Assembly: GCA_018242525.1 (NCBI GenBank)
Contig: JAFEBS010000030.1
Coordinates: 1 to 61,460 of the forward strand
Source: Planctomycetota bacterium
Lineage (GTDB): Bacteria; Planctomycetota; Planctomycetia; Planctomycetales; Planctomycetaceae
DNA: 61,460 bases
Direction of reading: 5' to 3'
The notes under the pieces are model-generated. The model worked only from the letters and a program-made list of their open reading frames with translations, was not told the origin of the DNA and did no database searches. This document shows, piece after piece, positions 7,476-17,147 of this stretch. The translations under genes were made by a program, and so were the position numbers. Position 1 is the stretch's first letter, and each line of letters starts with the position of its first letter.

Positions 7476-9866
7476 ATGCGTCATCCGAATCGCGGCCTGT
7501 TGATCGGGCTCGTATGTGCGTCGGTAGTTTTCGTGGTCGGAATCTTCGTGACGCAGACGAACAACGTGAAGAGACCCGAGGGGCCGGACCAGGCACGGTC
7601 TCCGGACCGTGCGGCCAGTTCCGAATTGATCAATTCGGGCAAGATCTATATCGACAAAAGCCAGCTTGCGCTCGCGGGCATCATTCTGGCCAGCCGCTAT
7701 ACGGGAGAGATTCGCGATCCAGGCTCACTGGACGAATTGCGGGCGGCAATACAGCAGCGAAGTCGCGGCGCTTTGGAAGCCCTGCAGACGGAACTCGCCA
7801 GTTTCGAACAATCCAACCGCCCACCAGACCTCGCGATCGCCCGACTGCTCAATCAGATTGGGACACTTCTGACCTATGAAGGACGACTCGACGAAGCGAT
7901 CGCCGCGACCAGAAAATCCCTGGAAATCGGCAGGAGCGTCGGCATGGCCCGCGAGGAAATGGCCAATCTGCAGGCCGTGCTGGGGATCCTGGCATTTCGA
8001 CAGGGCGAAGTGGACAACTGTATTGGATGCGTCGGGCCGTCCAGTTGCATCCTGCCAATTTCGCGTGCGGCGGTTCATATCAAGCCCGCCGGGTCCCGTC
8101 AGGCGATCAAGGAGTTCACTGAGTATCTCGATCAGGCTCCGGGCGATTTAAGGGTGCGGTGGCTGCTGAATCTTTCGTACATGACACTGGGACAGTATCC
8201 CGAGAAAGTCCCCCCGGAATACCTGGTTCCGCTGAATACATTCGATTCCAAAGTCGACGTCGGTCACTTTGACAATGTTGCGCCGGGCGCAGGGCTGTTG
8301 TCGCGTGGGCCGAATCTGGCGGGCGGCAGCGTTTTTGATGATTTCACCGGAGATGGCTTGCCCGATCTGTTCTTCACGTCCCTCGATACGGATCGCGGGG
8401 CATCCTTTTTCGTCAATCGCGGCGATGGACGGTTTGAAGACCGTTCCAATGACGCAAATCTGGGCGATCAAATCTATGCCTTGAATGTCGTCCGTGCCGA
8501 CTTCGACAACGACGGTCACCTGGACGTCTTACTCTTGCGTGGTGGTTGGGAACAGCCGATGCGGATGTCACTCTTGCGAAACACGGGAGACAGCCGCTTC
8601 GAAGACGTCACGCTCACCAGCGGGCTGGGGGAACCGATCACAACAGAGACCGCGGCCTGGGGCGATTACGACAATGACGGACTGGTCGATCTATTTGTTG
8701 GCGGCGAATACCGCCCACCCGTCCCAGACGGCGGGGCCGCATTGCTTGAACCGCGCAATCGATGCCGGCTTTATCACAATGACGGAAACGGCAAATTCAC
8801 GGACGTCGCGATGAAGCTGGGAGTCGCCGAAGAGGAATGTACGAAAGGGACCGCCTGGGGAGACTTCGATGGCGATGGCCGACTGGACCTGTTCGTCTCC
8901 AACATGAACGCGCCGTGCCGCTTGTACCACAACGAGCCGGACGGCACGTTTCGCGATGTCGCTCCCGAACTGGGAGTGACCGGTCCGACCCACGGCTTTG
9001 AATCACACGCCTTTGCCTGCTGGTTCTGGGACTATGACAATGATGGCCGTCTGGATCTGTACGTGAATGACTACACGAGCACATTCGCCGAGTTTGTGGC
9101 ACTGGAGTTGAAGATCCCCGTTGAGCAGCGCAGTCGTCCTCGACTGTACCGAAACCTTGGAACGGACGGTTTCCGCGACGTAACCATTGACGTTGGTCTG
9201 GACCGCGACATGATGCCCATGGGTTGCAACTTTGGCGACATTGACAATGACGGTTACCTGGATCTGTATTTCGGGACGGGGCGAATGGCCCTGGAAGCTC
9301 TCGTTCCCAATCTGATGTTCAAAAGCGATGGCGGCCGGAAATTCCTGGACGTGACAACGTCGTCCGGGACCGGTCACCTGCAGAAGGGGCACGGGATCTC
9401 GTTTGCGGACTGGAACGGCGATGGCAGCCTGGACATATTTGTGGTGGCAGGCGGAGCAGTTCCGGGGGATCGCGCGTACAACCTGCTGTTTCAGAATCCA
9501 GGCCACGGGAATCATTGGCTGAAGGTGAAGCTGGTGGGCACGAAGACAAACCGAGCGGCGCTGGGTGCGCAAATCAAAGCCGTCGTCAAACGACCCGATG
9601 GGGAATCGCGGACGATTTATCGAACAATCGGGAACAACAGTAGCTTTGGCGGCAACACCCTGGTCGAAACGATTGGTCTACTAGACGCAACACGCGTGGC
9701 GGAATTGCAGGTGTCCTGGCCGACATCGGGGACGACGCAGACTTTTGTCGATATTCCCGCGGATCAATCCATTGAAATCACCGAGGGCATCGATTCCTGG
9801 AAAGAAATCCCTCAGCAGAAGGCGATTCCTGCGAAACGAGATCAGGGCGGAGTCGCATGTCCATGA
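7476..9866 (+). CDS. CRTAC1-like protein: FG-GAP/VCBS repeats with ASPIC/UnbV domain
   Basis: Exported or membrane-anchored beta-propeller protein. The ATG at 7476 gives an N-terminal hydrophobic anchor (LLIGLVCASVVFVVGIFV). Residues about 60-260 are helical, TPR-like, and include a CIGC...SCILPI block (Cys at about 182, 185 and 191), then GSRQAI and RWLLNLSYMTLGQYP, which is the usual linker of this family. Residues about 270-660 carry repeated FG-GAP calcium loops (DFTGDGLPDLFF, DFDNDGHLDVLL, DYDNDGLVDLFV, DFDGDGRLDLFV, DYDNDGRLDLYV, DIDNDGYLDLYF, DWNGDGSLDIFV). The C-terminus (about 690-780) is an ASPIC/UnbV domain. The family is common in planctomycetes and its biochemical role is unsettled. 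The stop overlaps the start of the MBL-fold gene by ten bases. Confidence 0.9.
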   Translation: MRHPNRGLLIGLVCASVVFVVGIFVTQTNNVKRPEGPDQARSPDRAASSELINSGKIYIDKSQLALAGIILASRYTGEIRDPGSLDELRAAIQQRSRGALEALQTELASFEQSNRPPDLAIARLLNQIGTLLTYEGRLDEAIAATRKSLEIGRSVGMAREEMANLQAVLGILAFRQGEVDNCIGCVGPSSCILPISRAAVHIKPAGSRQAIKEFTEYLDQAPGDLRVRWLLNLSYMTLGQYPEKVPPEYLVPLNTFDSKVDVGHFDNVAPGAGLLSRGPNLAGGSVFDDFTGDGLPDLFFTSLDTDRGASFFVNRGDGRFEDRSNDANLGDQIYALNVVRADFDNDGHLDVLLLRGGWEQPMRMSLLRNTGDSRFEDVTLTSGLGEPITTETAAWGDYDNDGLVDLFVGGEYRPPVPDGGAALLEPRNRCRLYHNDGNGKFTDVAMKLGVAEEECTKGTAWGDFDGDGRLDLFVSNMNAPCRLYHNEPDGTFRDVAPELGVTGPTHGFESHAFACWFWDYDNDGRLDLYVNDYTSTFAEFVALELKIPVEQRSRPRLYRNLGTDGFRDVTIDVGLDRDMMPMGCNFGDIDNDGYLDLYFGTGRMALEALVPNLMFKSDGGRKFLDVTTSSGTGHLQKGHGISFADWNGDGSLDIFVVAGGAVPGDRAYNLLFQNPGHGNHWLKVKLVGTKTNRAALGAQIKAVVKRPDGESRTIYRTIGNNSSFGGNTLVETIGLLDATRVAELQVSWPTSGTTQTFVDIPADQSIEITEGIDSWKEIPQQKAIPAKRDQGGVACP

Positions 9867-11440
9867 CTCGCACCGGCGGACGCAAGAAATGGCTCGTCGG
9901 CTTCGTCGTGCTGCTGCTGGCGGTGAGTGTCTACTTCGGTTCGACGCGTTTGTTCACGGACCTGAAAGTGCCCTTGCTGAATGGCGCAACGATTACGGTA
10001 TTGCCGGGAATTCATCTGCTCGGCGGCCTGGGTCCCGCAGCAGCCTATGTCGTCGAGACCTCGGACGGTCTGGTCCTGATCGACACCGGGCTGGACGATG
10101 ATGCCGCACGCCTGAAAGCGGAAATCGCGAAACTGGGGCTGGACTGGCGGAAGTTGCGAGCGATCTTTCTGACGCATGTCCATGGTGATCATTGTGGAGG
10201 CGCCGAACGGCTGCGGGCCGAAACGGGGGCCAGAATTTACGCGGGGCAGGCGGAAGTCCCGATCCTGTCCGCCGGTAAGCCCCGCGAAGCATTTTTCAGT
10301 ACATTCAGGATGCCGGGGCACTCGCCGCATCCCACGACTGTCGATGTGGAACTTCGCGGCGACGAGCAGATCACGATTGGCGATATCACGATTCGCGTCA
10401 TCGATGCTCCCGGCCATACGACCGGCAGTGCATGCTATCTGGTGAAACGGGCTGGACGAAAGATTCTGTTTTCCGGCGACGTGATTTATCGGCTTGGCGA
10501 GAAGCCCTTGGGAACGTATTCCGCCTATCTGGCACCCCGCTATCGTGGTGACGCCGAGGCTTATCTGGCAACGTTGCGCAAGCTGCGAGAGTTTCCCGTT
10601 CCGGACCTGGTCTTGCCGGGCCATCCCAACGCCAGTCGCGGCGCGCAGAGCCCGCGGCTGAGCGCCACGGAATGGACGGCGATGTTCGATGCCGGAATCC
10701 ATGAAATGGAACAACTGGCGTCCCGCCATCGATCGAACGGCGCGAACTTTCTCGACGGCCAACCCAGGCAATTGCTTCCGCATCTCTATTATCTCGGTGA
10801 CTTCCGGGGATTCTGCCTGTACTGCTTTGTGACATCGTCCCGCTTGTTCGTCGTCAATGCGCCTGGTGGTGAAGGGTTGAATGAATTCATGACGTCCCGA
10901 CTGCGCGAGTTCGACGTCGAAATCCAGGAACCACTGACTGTTCTGCTGACGGCCGTTTCCGAGAATGAAACCGCTGGCCTGGACGATTTGCGTGAGCGGC
11001 ATTCGCTTCAGATCGTCGCGTCACCCGATGGTGTGGAATCTGTCAGAAAGAGATGTCCTCCGGGAGCAGATGTCATTTCGGTAACTGAACTGAAGCAGCG
11101 AGGTTGGATTCCTGTGACCCCGCTGCCCCTTGGCGCTGGAGCCACCGCACCCATGGCCTACGTTGTCCAGTGGGAAGGCCGGACAGTTGTCTGTTCCGGT
11201 CGAATTCCGGTCATGGTGGATCAGCAGTCACGTGAAGAACTGGCGCTGCTGTTTCCGGAATTGCGACGCGATGTTCAGGAGTATATTGCATCGCTTCGTA
11301 CATTACTCAGCGTGAAACCCGATCTGTGGTTGCCGGCCATTTCCGTGAATGGTCAGAATGCGAATCTGTACGACGACACTTGGCGAACGATCCTGGAACG
11401 CAATTACCGGATCGCCAGCGAACGCGGGCAAGGTCCCTGA
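9857..11440 (+). CDS. membrane-anchored metallo-beta-lactamase-fold hydrolase with C-terminal extension
   Basis: Dinuclear zinc hydrolase fold. A hydrophobic anchor (WLVGFVVLLLAVSVYFG) is followed by an MBL domain with all ligands present: H107-V-H109-G-D111-H112 (THVHGDHCGG), H187 (GHTTG), D208 (FSGDVIY) and H256 (LPGHPN). The LGGLGPAAAYVVETSDGLV start and the GHTTGSACYLV block resemble subclass B3-type enzymes, but many B3-like proteins are not lactamases. Residues about 290-527 form an additional domain with no clear family, perhaps a degenerate second MBL domain (VVCSGRIPV, LWLPAISVNG). It overlaps the end of the CRTAC1-like gene, so translational coupling is likely. The substrate cannot be predicted. 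Confidence 0.85.
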   Translation: MSMTRTGGRKKWLVGFVVLLLAVSVYFGSTRLFTDLKVPLLNGATITVLPGIHLLGGLGPAAAYVVETSDGLVLIDTGLDDDAARLKAEIAKLGLDWRKLRAIFLTHVHGDHCGGAERLRAETGARIYAGQAEVPILSAGKPREAFFSTFRMPGHSPHPTTVDVELRGDEQITIGDITIRVIDAPGHTTGSACYLVKRAGRKILFSGDVIYRLGEKPLGTYSAYLAPRYRGDAEAYLATLRKLREFPVPDLVLPGHPNASRGAQSPRLSATEWTAMFDAGIHEMEQLASRHRSNGANFLDGQPRQLLPHLYYLGDFRGFCLYCFVTSSRLFVVNAPGGEGLNEFMTSRLREFDVEIQEPLTVLLTAVSENETAGLDDLRERHSLQIVASPDGVESVRKRCPPGADVISVTELKQRGWIPVTPLPLGAGATAPMAYVVQWEGRTVVCSGRIPVMVDQQSREELALLFPELRRDVQEYIASLRTLLSVKPDLWLPAISVNGQNANLYDDTWRTILERNYRIASERGQGP

Positions 11441-11465
11441 TTGCCCTGGGGCTCAGTCGCTGACC

Positions 11466-12227
11466 TTATGCCACTTCGCTGATTCGTCGCTTGAGGGATG
11501 CGGCGACTCGCAGGGAGTCAACTTCAGAAACTCGGATCGGCAATAGCGCCGCATCGTCCAGGGCGTCTCCGTCCGCGAACTGGAAGACAAACCGCCAGTG
11601 CAGACCCAAGCCAGCCAGCACTGCCAGGTGCCACAATTCGTGCGGGCCGACGACACCGGATATTGGCATCGGTTGGTGCAGCAGCAGGATAATGGCTCCG
11701 ATGGTATAGGACAGTCCAGCGAAGACTGCGGGGCGGATGAATCGCCAGCCATGCCGCCGCCACAGGACCGCCGCTGTGACCGCTCCGCCCCAGCCGAATA
11801 CCAGGAAAATCGCGATCCCCGCAACATTCGGAAGGCTGTCGAAATACCGCCACCTCAGGATCGCGCCGCCAATCGCGGTGATCCAGGCAACGGCCAGGGG
11901 AGCCCACCGTTCCGTGCCTGTGAACAGTATGACATGCACAGGCGTAATGCATCCGGCAATCACCAGAAAAATCCCTGCCACGTCCAGTCGCAGCATCAGT
12001 TCGCGCGACGGGCCGGGCCAGAGGGAATGATAGATACTGCTGATGATCAGTGTCTGGATGCAGACATACGCCATGATTCCCAGGCTGATCATTCGCAATC
12101 GATCACCACTGCCGCGCCGAATCAGCAGGACTGTCAACAGAGTGAAAACACACGCGCCGAGCACATGGCTCAACGAGCAAAATGGTTCACGAATTCCGGC
12201 CAGCGGGGTGGCGTAAATGCTGCACAT
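11466..12227 (-). CDS. PAQR/haemolysin-III-family membrane protein
   Basis: Seven-helix integral membrane protein of the progestin/adipoQ-receptor (haemolysin III) family, thought to be zinc-dependent hydrolases (ceramidase-like) in better known members. The family marks are visible: N-terminal LSHVLGA, the SSIYHSLW motif after the second helix and HELWHLAVLAGLGLHW near the C-terminus, which supply the conserved Ser/His set. I start at the ATG at 12227 with GGAG eight bases upstream (253 residues); the frame is open to 12329 but without a binding site. The gene is convergent with the MBL-fold gene (25 bases apart) and divergent from the alcohol dehydrogenase gene. Confidence 0.85.
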   Translation of the reverse strand: MCSIYATPLAGIREPFCSLSHVLGACVFTLLTVLLIRRGSGDRLRMISLGIMAYVCIQTLIISSIYHSLWPGPSRELMLRLDVAGIFLVIAGCITPVHVILFTGTERWAPLAVAWITAIGGAILRWRYFDSLPNVAGIAIFLVFGWGGAVTAAVLWRRHGWRFIRPAVFAGLSYTIGAIILLLHQPMPISGVVGPHELWHLAVLAGLGLHWRFVFQFADGDALDDAALLPIRVSEVDSLRVAASLKRRISEVA

Positions 12228-12411
12228 GGTGGGCTCCGGTTTCTCGTCAAGTGAGCTCGACGGTACAGCCGAACGTCTCGGGTGGTAGCTGTATTCTATT
12301 GGTCGAATTCCTGAAAGGCCAATTTTCATTCATAACTTGAACTCGCCTCGCACTTTGCGGGAAAGCCGAACAGACCACCTGTCAACATTGAGCCCGGTTG
12401 CCATCGCGGAT

Positions 12412-13761
12412 ATGTTGTATGAATTGCCTCGTACGCCCACCCCGCCGGCAGAAAGCCTTCCATCGATGCCCGCTCTGACGAATACCGCCAATGCCGCCGG
12501 TGCAGACGCAGCAGGTGCGAATGTCGCAGGTACAGTTCGAGTGCCGTCCGCGACCAGTGACATCGACGGCCTGGTCCCCTTTGACTTTGATCCGCGAACA
12601 CGCGTTGTCTACGGTGCCGGTACCGCGGCCCGACTGGGGGAACTGGCTGCCGAATGTGGCGGAACACGCGTGCTGGTCGTCAGTGATGATGGGATCGTGC
12701 AGGCAGGACATGTGGATCGCGCCGTCGACAGTCTTCGCCAAGCCGGAATTCAGTCGGTTGTCTTTACGGATCTGCAGCCGAACCCGACCACCGCAGATGT
12801 GGATCGAGGTCTGGCGGTGGCCCGCGAACATCGCATTGACTTTCTGGTGGCGGTGGGCGGCGGGAGCAGCATGGACTGTGCGAAGGGGATCAATTTTCTG
12901 CTGACCAATGGCGGTCAGATTCGTGATTATTGGGGCGTGGGTAAGGCGACCCAGCCGATGCTCCCGTTGATTGCGATACCGACCACTTCGGGGACTGGCA
13001 GCGAAGCGCAGTCGTTTGCCATCATCGCCGACGCCCAAACGCACGTGAAGATGGCCTGTGGCGACAAAAAGGCCGCCTGCCGCGTCGCGATCCTCGATCC
13101 GGAATTGACTCTCAGCATGCCGGCCGGTGTCACGGCTGCCACTGGCATCGATGCCATCAGTCACGCTCTGGAAAGCTACGTGACCACCCGGCGCAATCCG
13201 GTGTCACAACTGTTTGCGCGTCGCGCCTGGCGACTGTTATGCCAGGGCTTTCCAGCGGTCGTAGACCATGTTCAAGCCACGGGCCTTAACTCAACGGATT
13301 CCGACAGGCTGTTGACAGCGCGCGGGGCGATGTTGCTGGGTGCGCATCTGGCGGGGGCCGCCATCGAAAACTCGATGCTGGGCGCGACACATGCCCTTGC
13401 CAATCCATTAACGGCGCAATATGGCATAACGCACGGTTTGGCGGTGGGACTGATGCTGCCGCACGTGATCCGGTTTAATTCCCCGATCGTGGGGTCCCTG
13501 TACGGCGCTCTGGCAGCGGATGCGAAAATCTGCCCGGCGGATGATCCGCAGGCTGGTGAATTGCTGGCCAATCGAGTGGCGGATCTTGTCAGGCTTTCGG
13601 GAATGCCCGGGAATCTGGCGCAATGTGGAGTCGAACGGCAGATGCTGCCCAAGTTGTCGGAAGACGCGGCCCGGCAGTGGACCGGGACGTTTAACCCTCG
13701 TTCGGTGGACGAATCGAGTCTATTAGCCCTTTACGAAGCCGCATTCGATCCGGCAGACTGA
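12412..13761 (+). CDS. iron-containing alcohol dehydrogenase
   Basis: Group III (Fe-type) NAD(P)-dependent alcohol dehydrogenase, cytoplasmic. The nucleotide-binding motif VGGGSSMDCAKG lies about 150 residues in, PTTSGTGSE follows, and the metal ligands are visible as GIDAISHALE (Asp and His), then GATHALANPL and GITHGLAVG, each with a His. The core begins at FDFDPRTRVVYGAG; upstream is an Ala/Thr/Pro-rich stretch that is atypical. The open frame reaches a TTG at 12337; I use the ATG at 12412, but a later ATG at 12466 is equally possible because none has a good binding site. Substrate unknown. It stands alone, with a separate promoter region shared with the divergent PAQR gene. Confidence 0.85.
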   Translation: MLYELPRTPTPPAESLPSMPALTNTANAAGADAAGANVAGTVRVPSATSDIDGLVPFDFDPRTRVVYGAGTAARLGELAAECGGTRVLVVSDDGIVQAGHVDRAVDSLRQAGIQSVVFTDLQPNPTTADVDRGLAVAREHRIDFLVAVGGGSSMDCAKGINFLLTNGGQIRDYWGVGKATQPMLPLIAIPTTSGTGSEAQSFAIIADAQTHVKMACGDKKAACRVAILDPELTLSMPAGVTAATGIDAISHALESYVTTRRNPVSQLFARRAWRLLCQGFPAVVDHVQATGLNSTDSDRLLTARGAMLLGAHLAGAAIENSMLGATHALANPLTAQYGITHGLAVGLMLPHVIRFNSPIVGSLYGALAADAKICPADDPQAGELLANRVADLVRLSGMPGNLAQCGVERQMLPKLSEDAARQWTGTFNPRSVDESSLLALYEAAFDPAD

Positions 13762-13834
13762 ACTTGGACAATCGCGTAGAATCTGCTGGAGCAGGCTTGA
13801 GAATCTGATCATTCACCGGAGAAAGTAGGCTGTC

Positions 13835-15022
13835 ATGATGTATGTCACACGCGATATTCGCAGATTGACAATCATTGCGGGGATCAGTCTGGTGACCATC
13901 GTTGCTCTGGCCGCTCCAGTTCAGAAATCGGGTATCACGCTGCCGACAGTCACCAGTTGGACGTCGTTTCGGCATGATCTGGCCCAGACCGGTGTAGCGA
14001 CGTCGTCGCTCCCCAATGATCTGGATCTGCTGTGGGAAGTGTCGCTCGGCGATCAAATCCTGGCAACCGCCGCCATTGTTGGTGATTTTGTCTACGTGCC
14101 GTGTCTTTCGGGTGAATTGGTCTGCCTCGAACGCCGAACGGGAGCTCGAGTCTGGGGCTACAAGTCCGTCGAGAAGGTCGAAAAGAATTCCTTCGCGCCC
14201 GGCTTCAAATCGTCACCGACAGTGGCGGGGAATTTCATTTATCTGGGCGACGAGGACGGGGTTCTGCATGCCATCGACCGGCAGACGGGCAAGGGCCGCT
14301 GGAAGTACGCGACCGGTGGCGAGATCTACAGTTCGGCAGCCGTCATCGATGGACGCGTGATTTTTGGTTCCTACGACAATCGCCTGTACTGCCTGAACGA
14401 AGCGGATGGCTCCCTGGCCTGGCAGTATGAAACTCAGGGGTACGTTCACTGTGCTCCGGCCGTGGCCGACGGCGTGACGTTTATTGCCGGTTGCGACGAA
14501 CATCTGCGCGTGATCGACATCAAGACCGGCGCACAAAAACTCGAAATGCCGCTGGAAACCTACCTGATTGCTTCGCCTGCCCTCGTCGGCGACATCCTGT
14601 ATGTCGGCACCTATCGCAGTGAAGTCGTAGCAGTTGACTGGAAGAAGAAGAACGTGGTCTGGACATATTCCGCGGACGACAGCGATCACCCGTTCCACTC
14701 ATCCGCCGCCGTCACTGACCAACTGGTGGTGGTTGGCGGTGGGGACAAACTGGTCCATGCCATCAATCGCCTCACCGGACAACGGGCGTGGACGTTTGCC
14801 ACTCGCGGCAAAGTCGACAGTTCACCTGTCATCGTCGGGGACCGGGTTTTCGTGGGTTCCAAAGACGGCAACCTGTACAGTCTGGGTTTGGTGGACGGCA
14901 AGGAACGATGGAAGTTCAGCGCCGGAAAGCCGATCACCGCCGGTCCCGCCGTGGGCGAGGGGGTGCTGGTCGTTGGCAGTGAAAGCCGGGATGGCAAAGT
15001 CTATTGTTTTGGGAAGAAGTAA
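13835..15022 (+). CDS. exported PQQ-type beta-propeller repeat protein
   Basis: Beta-propeller protein of the PQQ/BamB-like type. An N-terminal hydrophobic signal (LTIIAGISLVTIVALAAPV) is followed by at least seven repeats with the typical WxxxxG core and strand pattern, for example VYVPCLSGELVCLERRTGAR, AIDRQTGKGRWKYATGG, CLNEADGSLAWQYETQG, AINRLTGQRAWTFATRG and LGLVDGKERWKFSAG. No dehydrogenase catalytic residues are obvious, so a structural or binding role is more likely than a quinoprotein enzyme. The radical SAM gene begins three bases after the stop and is surely co-transcribed. The start has GGAGAAAGTAGG upstream. Confidence 0.87.
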   Translation: MMYVTRDIRRLTIIAGISLVTIVALAAPVQKSGITLPTVTSWTSFRHDLAQTGVATSSLPNDLDLLWEVSLGDQILATAAIVGDFVYVPCLSGELVCLERRTGARVWGYKSVEKVEKNSFAPGFKSSPTVAGNFIYLGDEDGVLHAIDRQTGKGRWKYATGGEIYSSAAVIDGRVIFGSYDNRLYCLNEADGSLAWQYETQGYVHCAPAVADGVTFIAGCDEHLRVIDIKTGAQKLEMPLETYLIASPALVGDILYVGTYRSEVVAVDWKKKNVVWTYSADDSDHPFHSSAAVTDQLVVVGGGDKLVHAINRLTGQRAWTFATRGKVDSSPVIVGDRVFVGSKDGNLYSLGLVDGKERWKFSAGKPITAGPAVGEGVLVVGSESRDGKVYCFGKK

Positions 15023-15025
15023 AAG

Positions 15026-16336
15026 ATGACCACCGAGACGGCAGTCGCCACCGAAGTTGGCAGTTATTTCATCTCGAATTACCCGCCCTTTTCGCTGTGG
15101 AATCGCGAGCAGGTGACCGAGATTCGCCAGGCCCTGGCGGCTGAGCCGGATCGGTCCGTCCCGATGGGCCTTTACCTGCACATCCCCTTCTGCCGCAAAC
15201 GCTGTAAATTCTGCTATTTCCGCGTTTATACCAACCAGAACGCCAATGCGATCGCCCGCTACGTGGAAGCCCTGGCCCGGGAAGTCGAACTGTTGAGTCA
15301 CGAGCGCGGAGTCCAGGGGCGGGACCTGAGATTTGTGTACTTCGGTGGTGGAACGCCCTCGTATCTCAGTTCCAAACAATTGCGATTTCTGCGGGATGAA
15401 CTGAGCCGTTCTGTTTCCTGGGATCGTGCCGAAGAGGTCACTTTTGAATGCGAACCGGGAACACTCAGCCTGGAAAAACTGGAGACTCTGAGGGATATCG
15501 GAATCACCCGAATTTCACTGGGAGTTGAAAACTTCAACGATGCCATCCTGGAGGAAAATGGTCGCGCCCACCTGTCCCCGGAAATTGATCGTGCCTACGG
15601 CTGGATTCAGCAAGTCGGCTTCCCCCAGGTCAATATCGATCTGATTGCCGGGATGATCGGTGAAACCGATGAGAACTGGTCCAAATGCGTCGAACGGGCG
15701 CGAGCGATGAAACCCGACAACGTGACCATTTACCAGATGGAACTGCCATTCAACACGCTGATTTCCAAGGAAATGCGGGAATTGCACGTGGCGTCGCCGG
15801 TTGCCGACTGGGCCACGAAGCGTCGCTGGGTCGATGAGGCGATCAATACTCTGGCTCAGGATGGGTACCAGGTCTCCAGCGGCAATGAACTGGTGCGCAA
15901 CCCCGCGACGGATCACTTTGTCTATCGCGACAATGTCTGGCGCGGTGCGGATCTGCTGTGTGCCGGGGTGTCGTCGTTCGGCCACTTTCAAGGGGTTCAC
16001 TACCAGAACCTGGATCAACTGGATGACTATTTGACGACCGTTGAATCGGGGGAACTGCCGATCAACCGGGCATTGCGTCCGACCGACCATCAGCGACTGA
16101 TTCGCGAAATGATCCTGCAGATGAAGGAAGGCCACATTTCGGCGGAACCGTTCCGTCAGAAATTCGGTGTCAACATCCTTGACGAGTTCTCCGGCCCATT
16201 CGCCGCTCAGCAGGCCAAGGGGTACTTGAATGTGACCGGCGACGAGATCAAGCTGACGCGAAAAGGTTTGCTGCAGGCCGATACGCTGTTGCCCGAATAC
16301 TTCGAAGAGCAGCATCGCGAAGTTCGGTACACGTAA
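15026..16336 (+). CDS. HemW/coproporphyrinogen-III-oxidase-like radical SAM protein
   Basis: Radical SAM enzyme with the CX3CX2C iron-sulphur motif at C56, C60 and C63 (PFCRKRCKFCYF), then the GGGTPSYLS glycine motif and the SLGVENFNDAIL and DLIAGMIGE segments seen in the oxygen-independent coproporphyrinogen oxidase/HemW family. The C-terminal half has the HemW-type winged-helix region. HemW proteins bind haem as chaperones and true HemN decarboxylates coproporphyrinogen; the ligand residues that separate the two cannot be judged by eye. Being sandwiched between a beta-propeller gene and a chorismate-lyase-like gene suggests a specialised paralogue and not housekeeping haem synthesis. Confidence 0.83.
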   Translation: MTTETAVATEVGSYFISNYPPFSLWNREQVTEIRQALAAEPDRSVPMGLYLHIPFCRKRCKFCYFRVYTNQNANAIARYVEALAREVELLSHERGVQGRDLRFVYFGGGTPSYLSSKQLRFLRDELSRSVSWDRAEEVTFECEPGTLSLEKLETLRDIGITRISLGVENFNDAILEENGRAHLSPEIDRAYGWIQQVGFPQVNIDLIAGMIGETDENWSKCVERARAMKPDNVTIYQMELPFNTLISKEMRELHVASPVADWATKRRWVDEAINTLAQDGYQVSSGNELVRNPATDHFVYRDNVWRGADLLCAGVSSFGHFQGVHYQNLDQLDDYLTTVESGELPINRALRPTDHQRLIREMILQMKEGHISAEPFRQKFGVNILDEFSGPFAAQQAKGYLNVTGDEIKLTRKGLLQADTLLPEYFEEQHREVRYT

Positions 16337-16444
16337 ACAGTCGCCCGACGCGCCAGAATTGTTCGCCACAATGAATGGTTTGCGAAGGTGAAGTCGCTTT
16401 CGCCTGAATCGCCGCTACGTCTCGCCCTTTGCATTGAATGAGCC

Positions 16445-16981
16445 ATGAATCCACAAGACGAACTTCTGTCGCTGACGAATCTGTTTGCGTCCAGCGAAGC
16501 CTTGTTTCTGAAGGCCGAGCATATCCCGTCGGCGGTCACTCCCGAACCGTACAAGTCGATGCTGGTGCATGATCACCACATGACCGTGGCCATGGAAACC
16601 TACCATCAATGTACCGTAGACGTGCGGGTGCTTGCTCAAAAGCTCGACGGCGACCTGTATTGCCGCGAGATTGTGCTCGTCAAGCAGGGCACGGACACCG
16701 TTGTGCAATACGGGCTGGTCCGGTTCAACCTGGGTTATGTGACCAGCGAAGTTCGACGTGAGATCCTGGCTGAGCAGACTCCGCTGGGGCGAATCCTGAT
16801 CAATCACAACGTCCTGCGGCACATCGATCTGGGGGCGATCCTGGAAATCACCGCCGGCCCCCGCCTGGCCCGCCATTTCCAGATGCCGATCGGTGGGGTC
16901 ACCTACGGTCGACTGGCCACAATTTTCTGCAATCGCCAACCCGCGGTGGATCTGCTGGAAATCTCCTCCCCGCTGCAATAG
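16445..16981 (+). CDS. chorismate-pyruvate-lyase-like (UbiC-fold) protein
   Basis: A 178-residue protein that can be laid along UbiC: an N-terminal PYKSMLVHDHHMTVAME stretch, YCREIVLV where UbiC has its REV strand, PLGRILINHNVLRHIDLG where UbiC has its PLG(R)xLF segment and a terminal GRLATIFCNRQPAVDLLE where UbiC has the Gly-Arg-Arg strand followed by ELFLP. Chorismate lyases make 4-hydroxybenzoate plus pyruvate. Length is right for the family (UbiC is 165). The catalytic Arg of the REV strand and a Glu near the C-terminus appear to be kept, but the match is by eye only. The gene lies 108 bases after the radical SAM gene and 166 bases before the RraA-like gene. Confidence 0.6.
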   Translation: MNPQDELLSLTNLFASSEALFLKAEHIPSAVTPEPYKSMLVHDHHMTVAMETYHQCTVDVRVLAQKLDGDLYCREIVLVKQGTDTVVQYGLVRFNLGYVTSEVRREILAEQTPLGRILINHNVLRHIDLGAILEITAGPRLARHFQMPIGGVTYGRLATIFCNRQPAVDLLEISSPLQ

Positions 16982-17147
16982 CGTCCGGCGGTTCCAGCCA
17001 GAGTCCCAGGCGGCGGTTTCCGATCTCCACTTGTCTGCTGCGCTTTCGGGTCGCCGAGCCACAGCTTATCATTCCCGGATTGCGGCACGACATTTCGCTC
17101 GCTGCCCCCCAAAGAACAGTCTGTTTGAAACGCCCGAAAGGAAGATT

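Noticed and set aside
7990..8110. Possible frameshift in the CRTAC1-like gene, because another frame is open there
   Set aside because: The main frame carries the family's own linker motifs (SCILPI, GSRQAI, RWLLNLSYMTLG) without a break.
10000..11440. True beta-lactamase (antibiotic resistance) call for the MBL-fold protein
   Set aside because: Zinc ligands are intact and B3-like, but the membrane anchor, the large C-terminal domain and the operon context argue against a lactamase, and the fold alone does not define the substrate.
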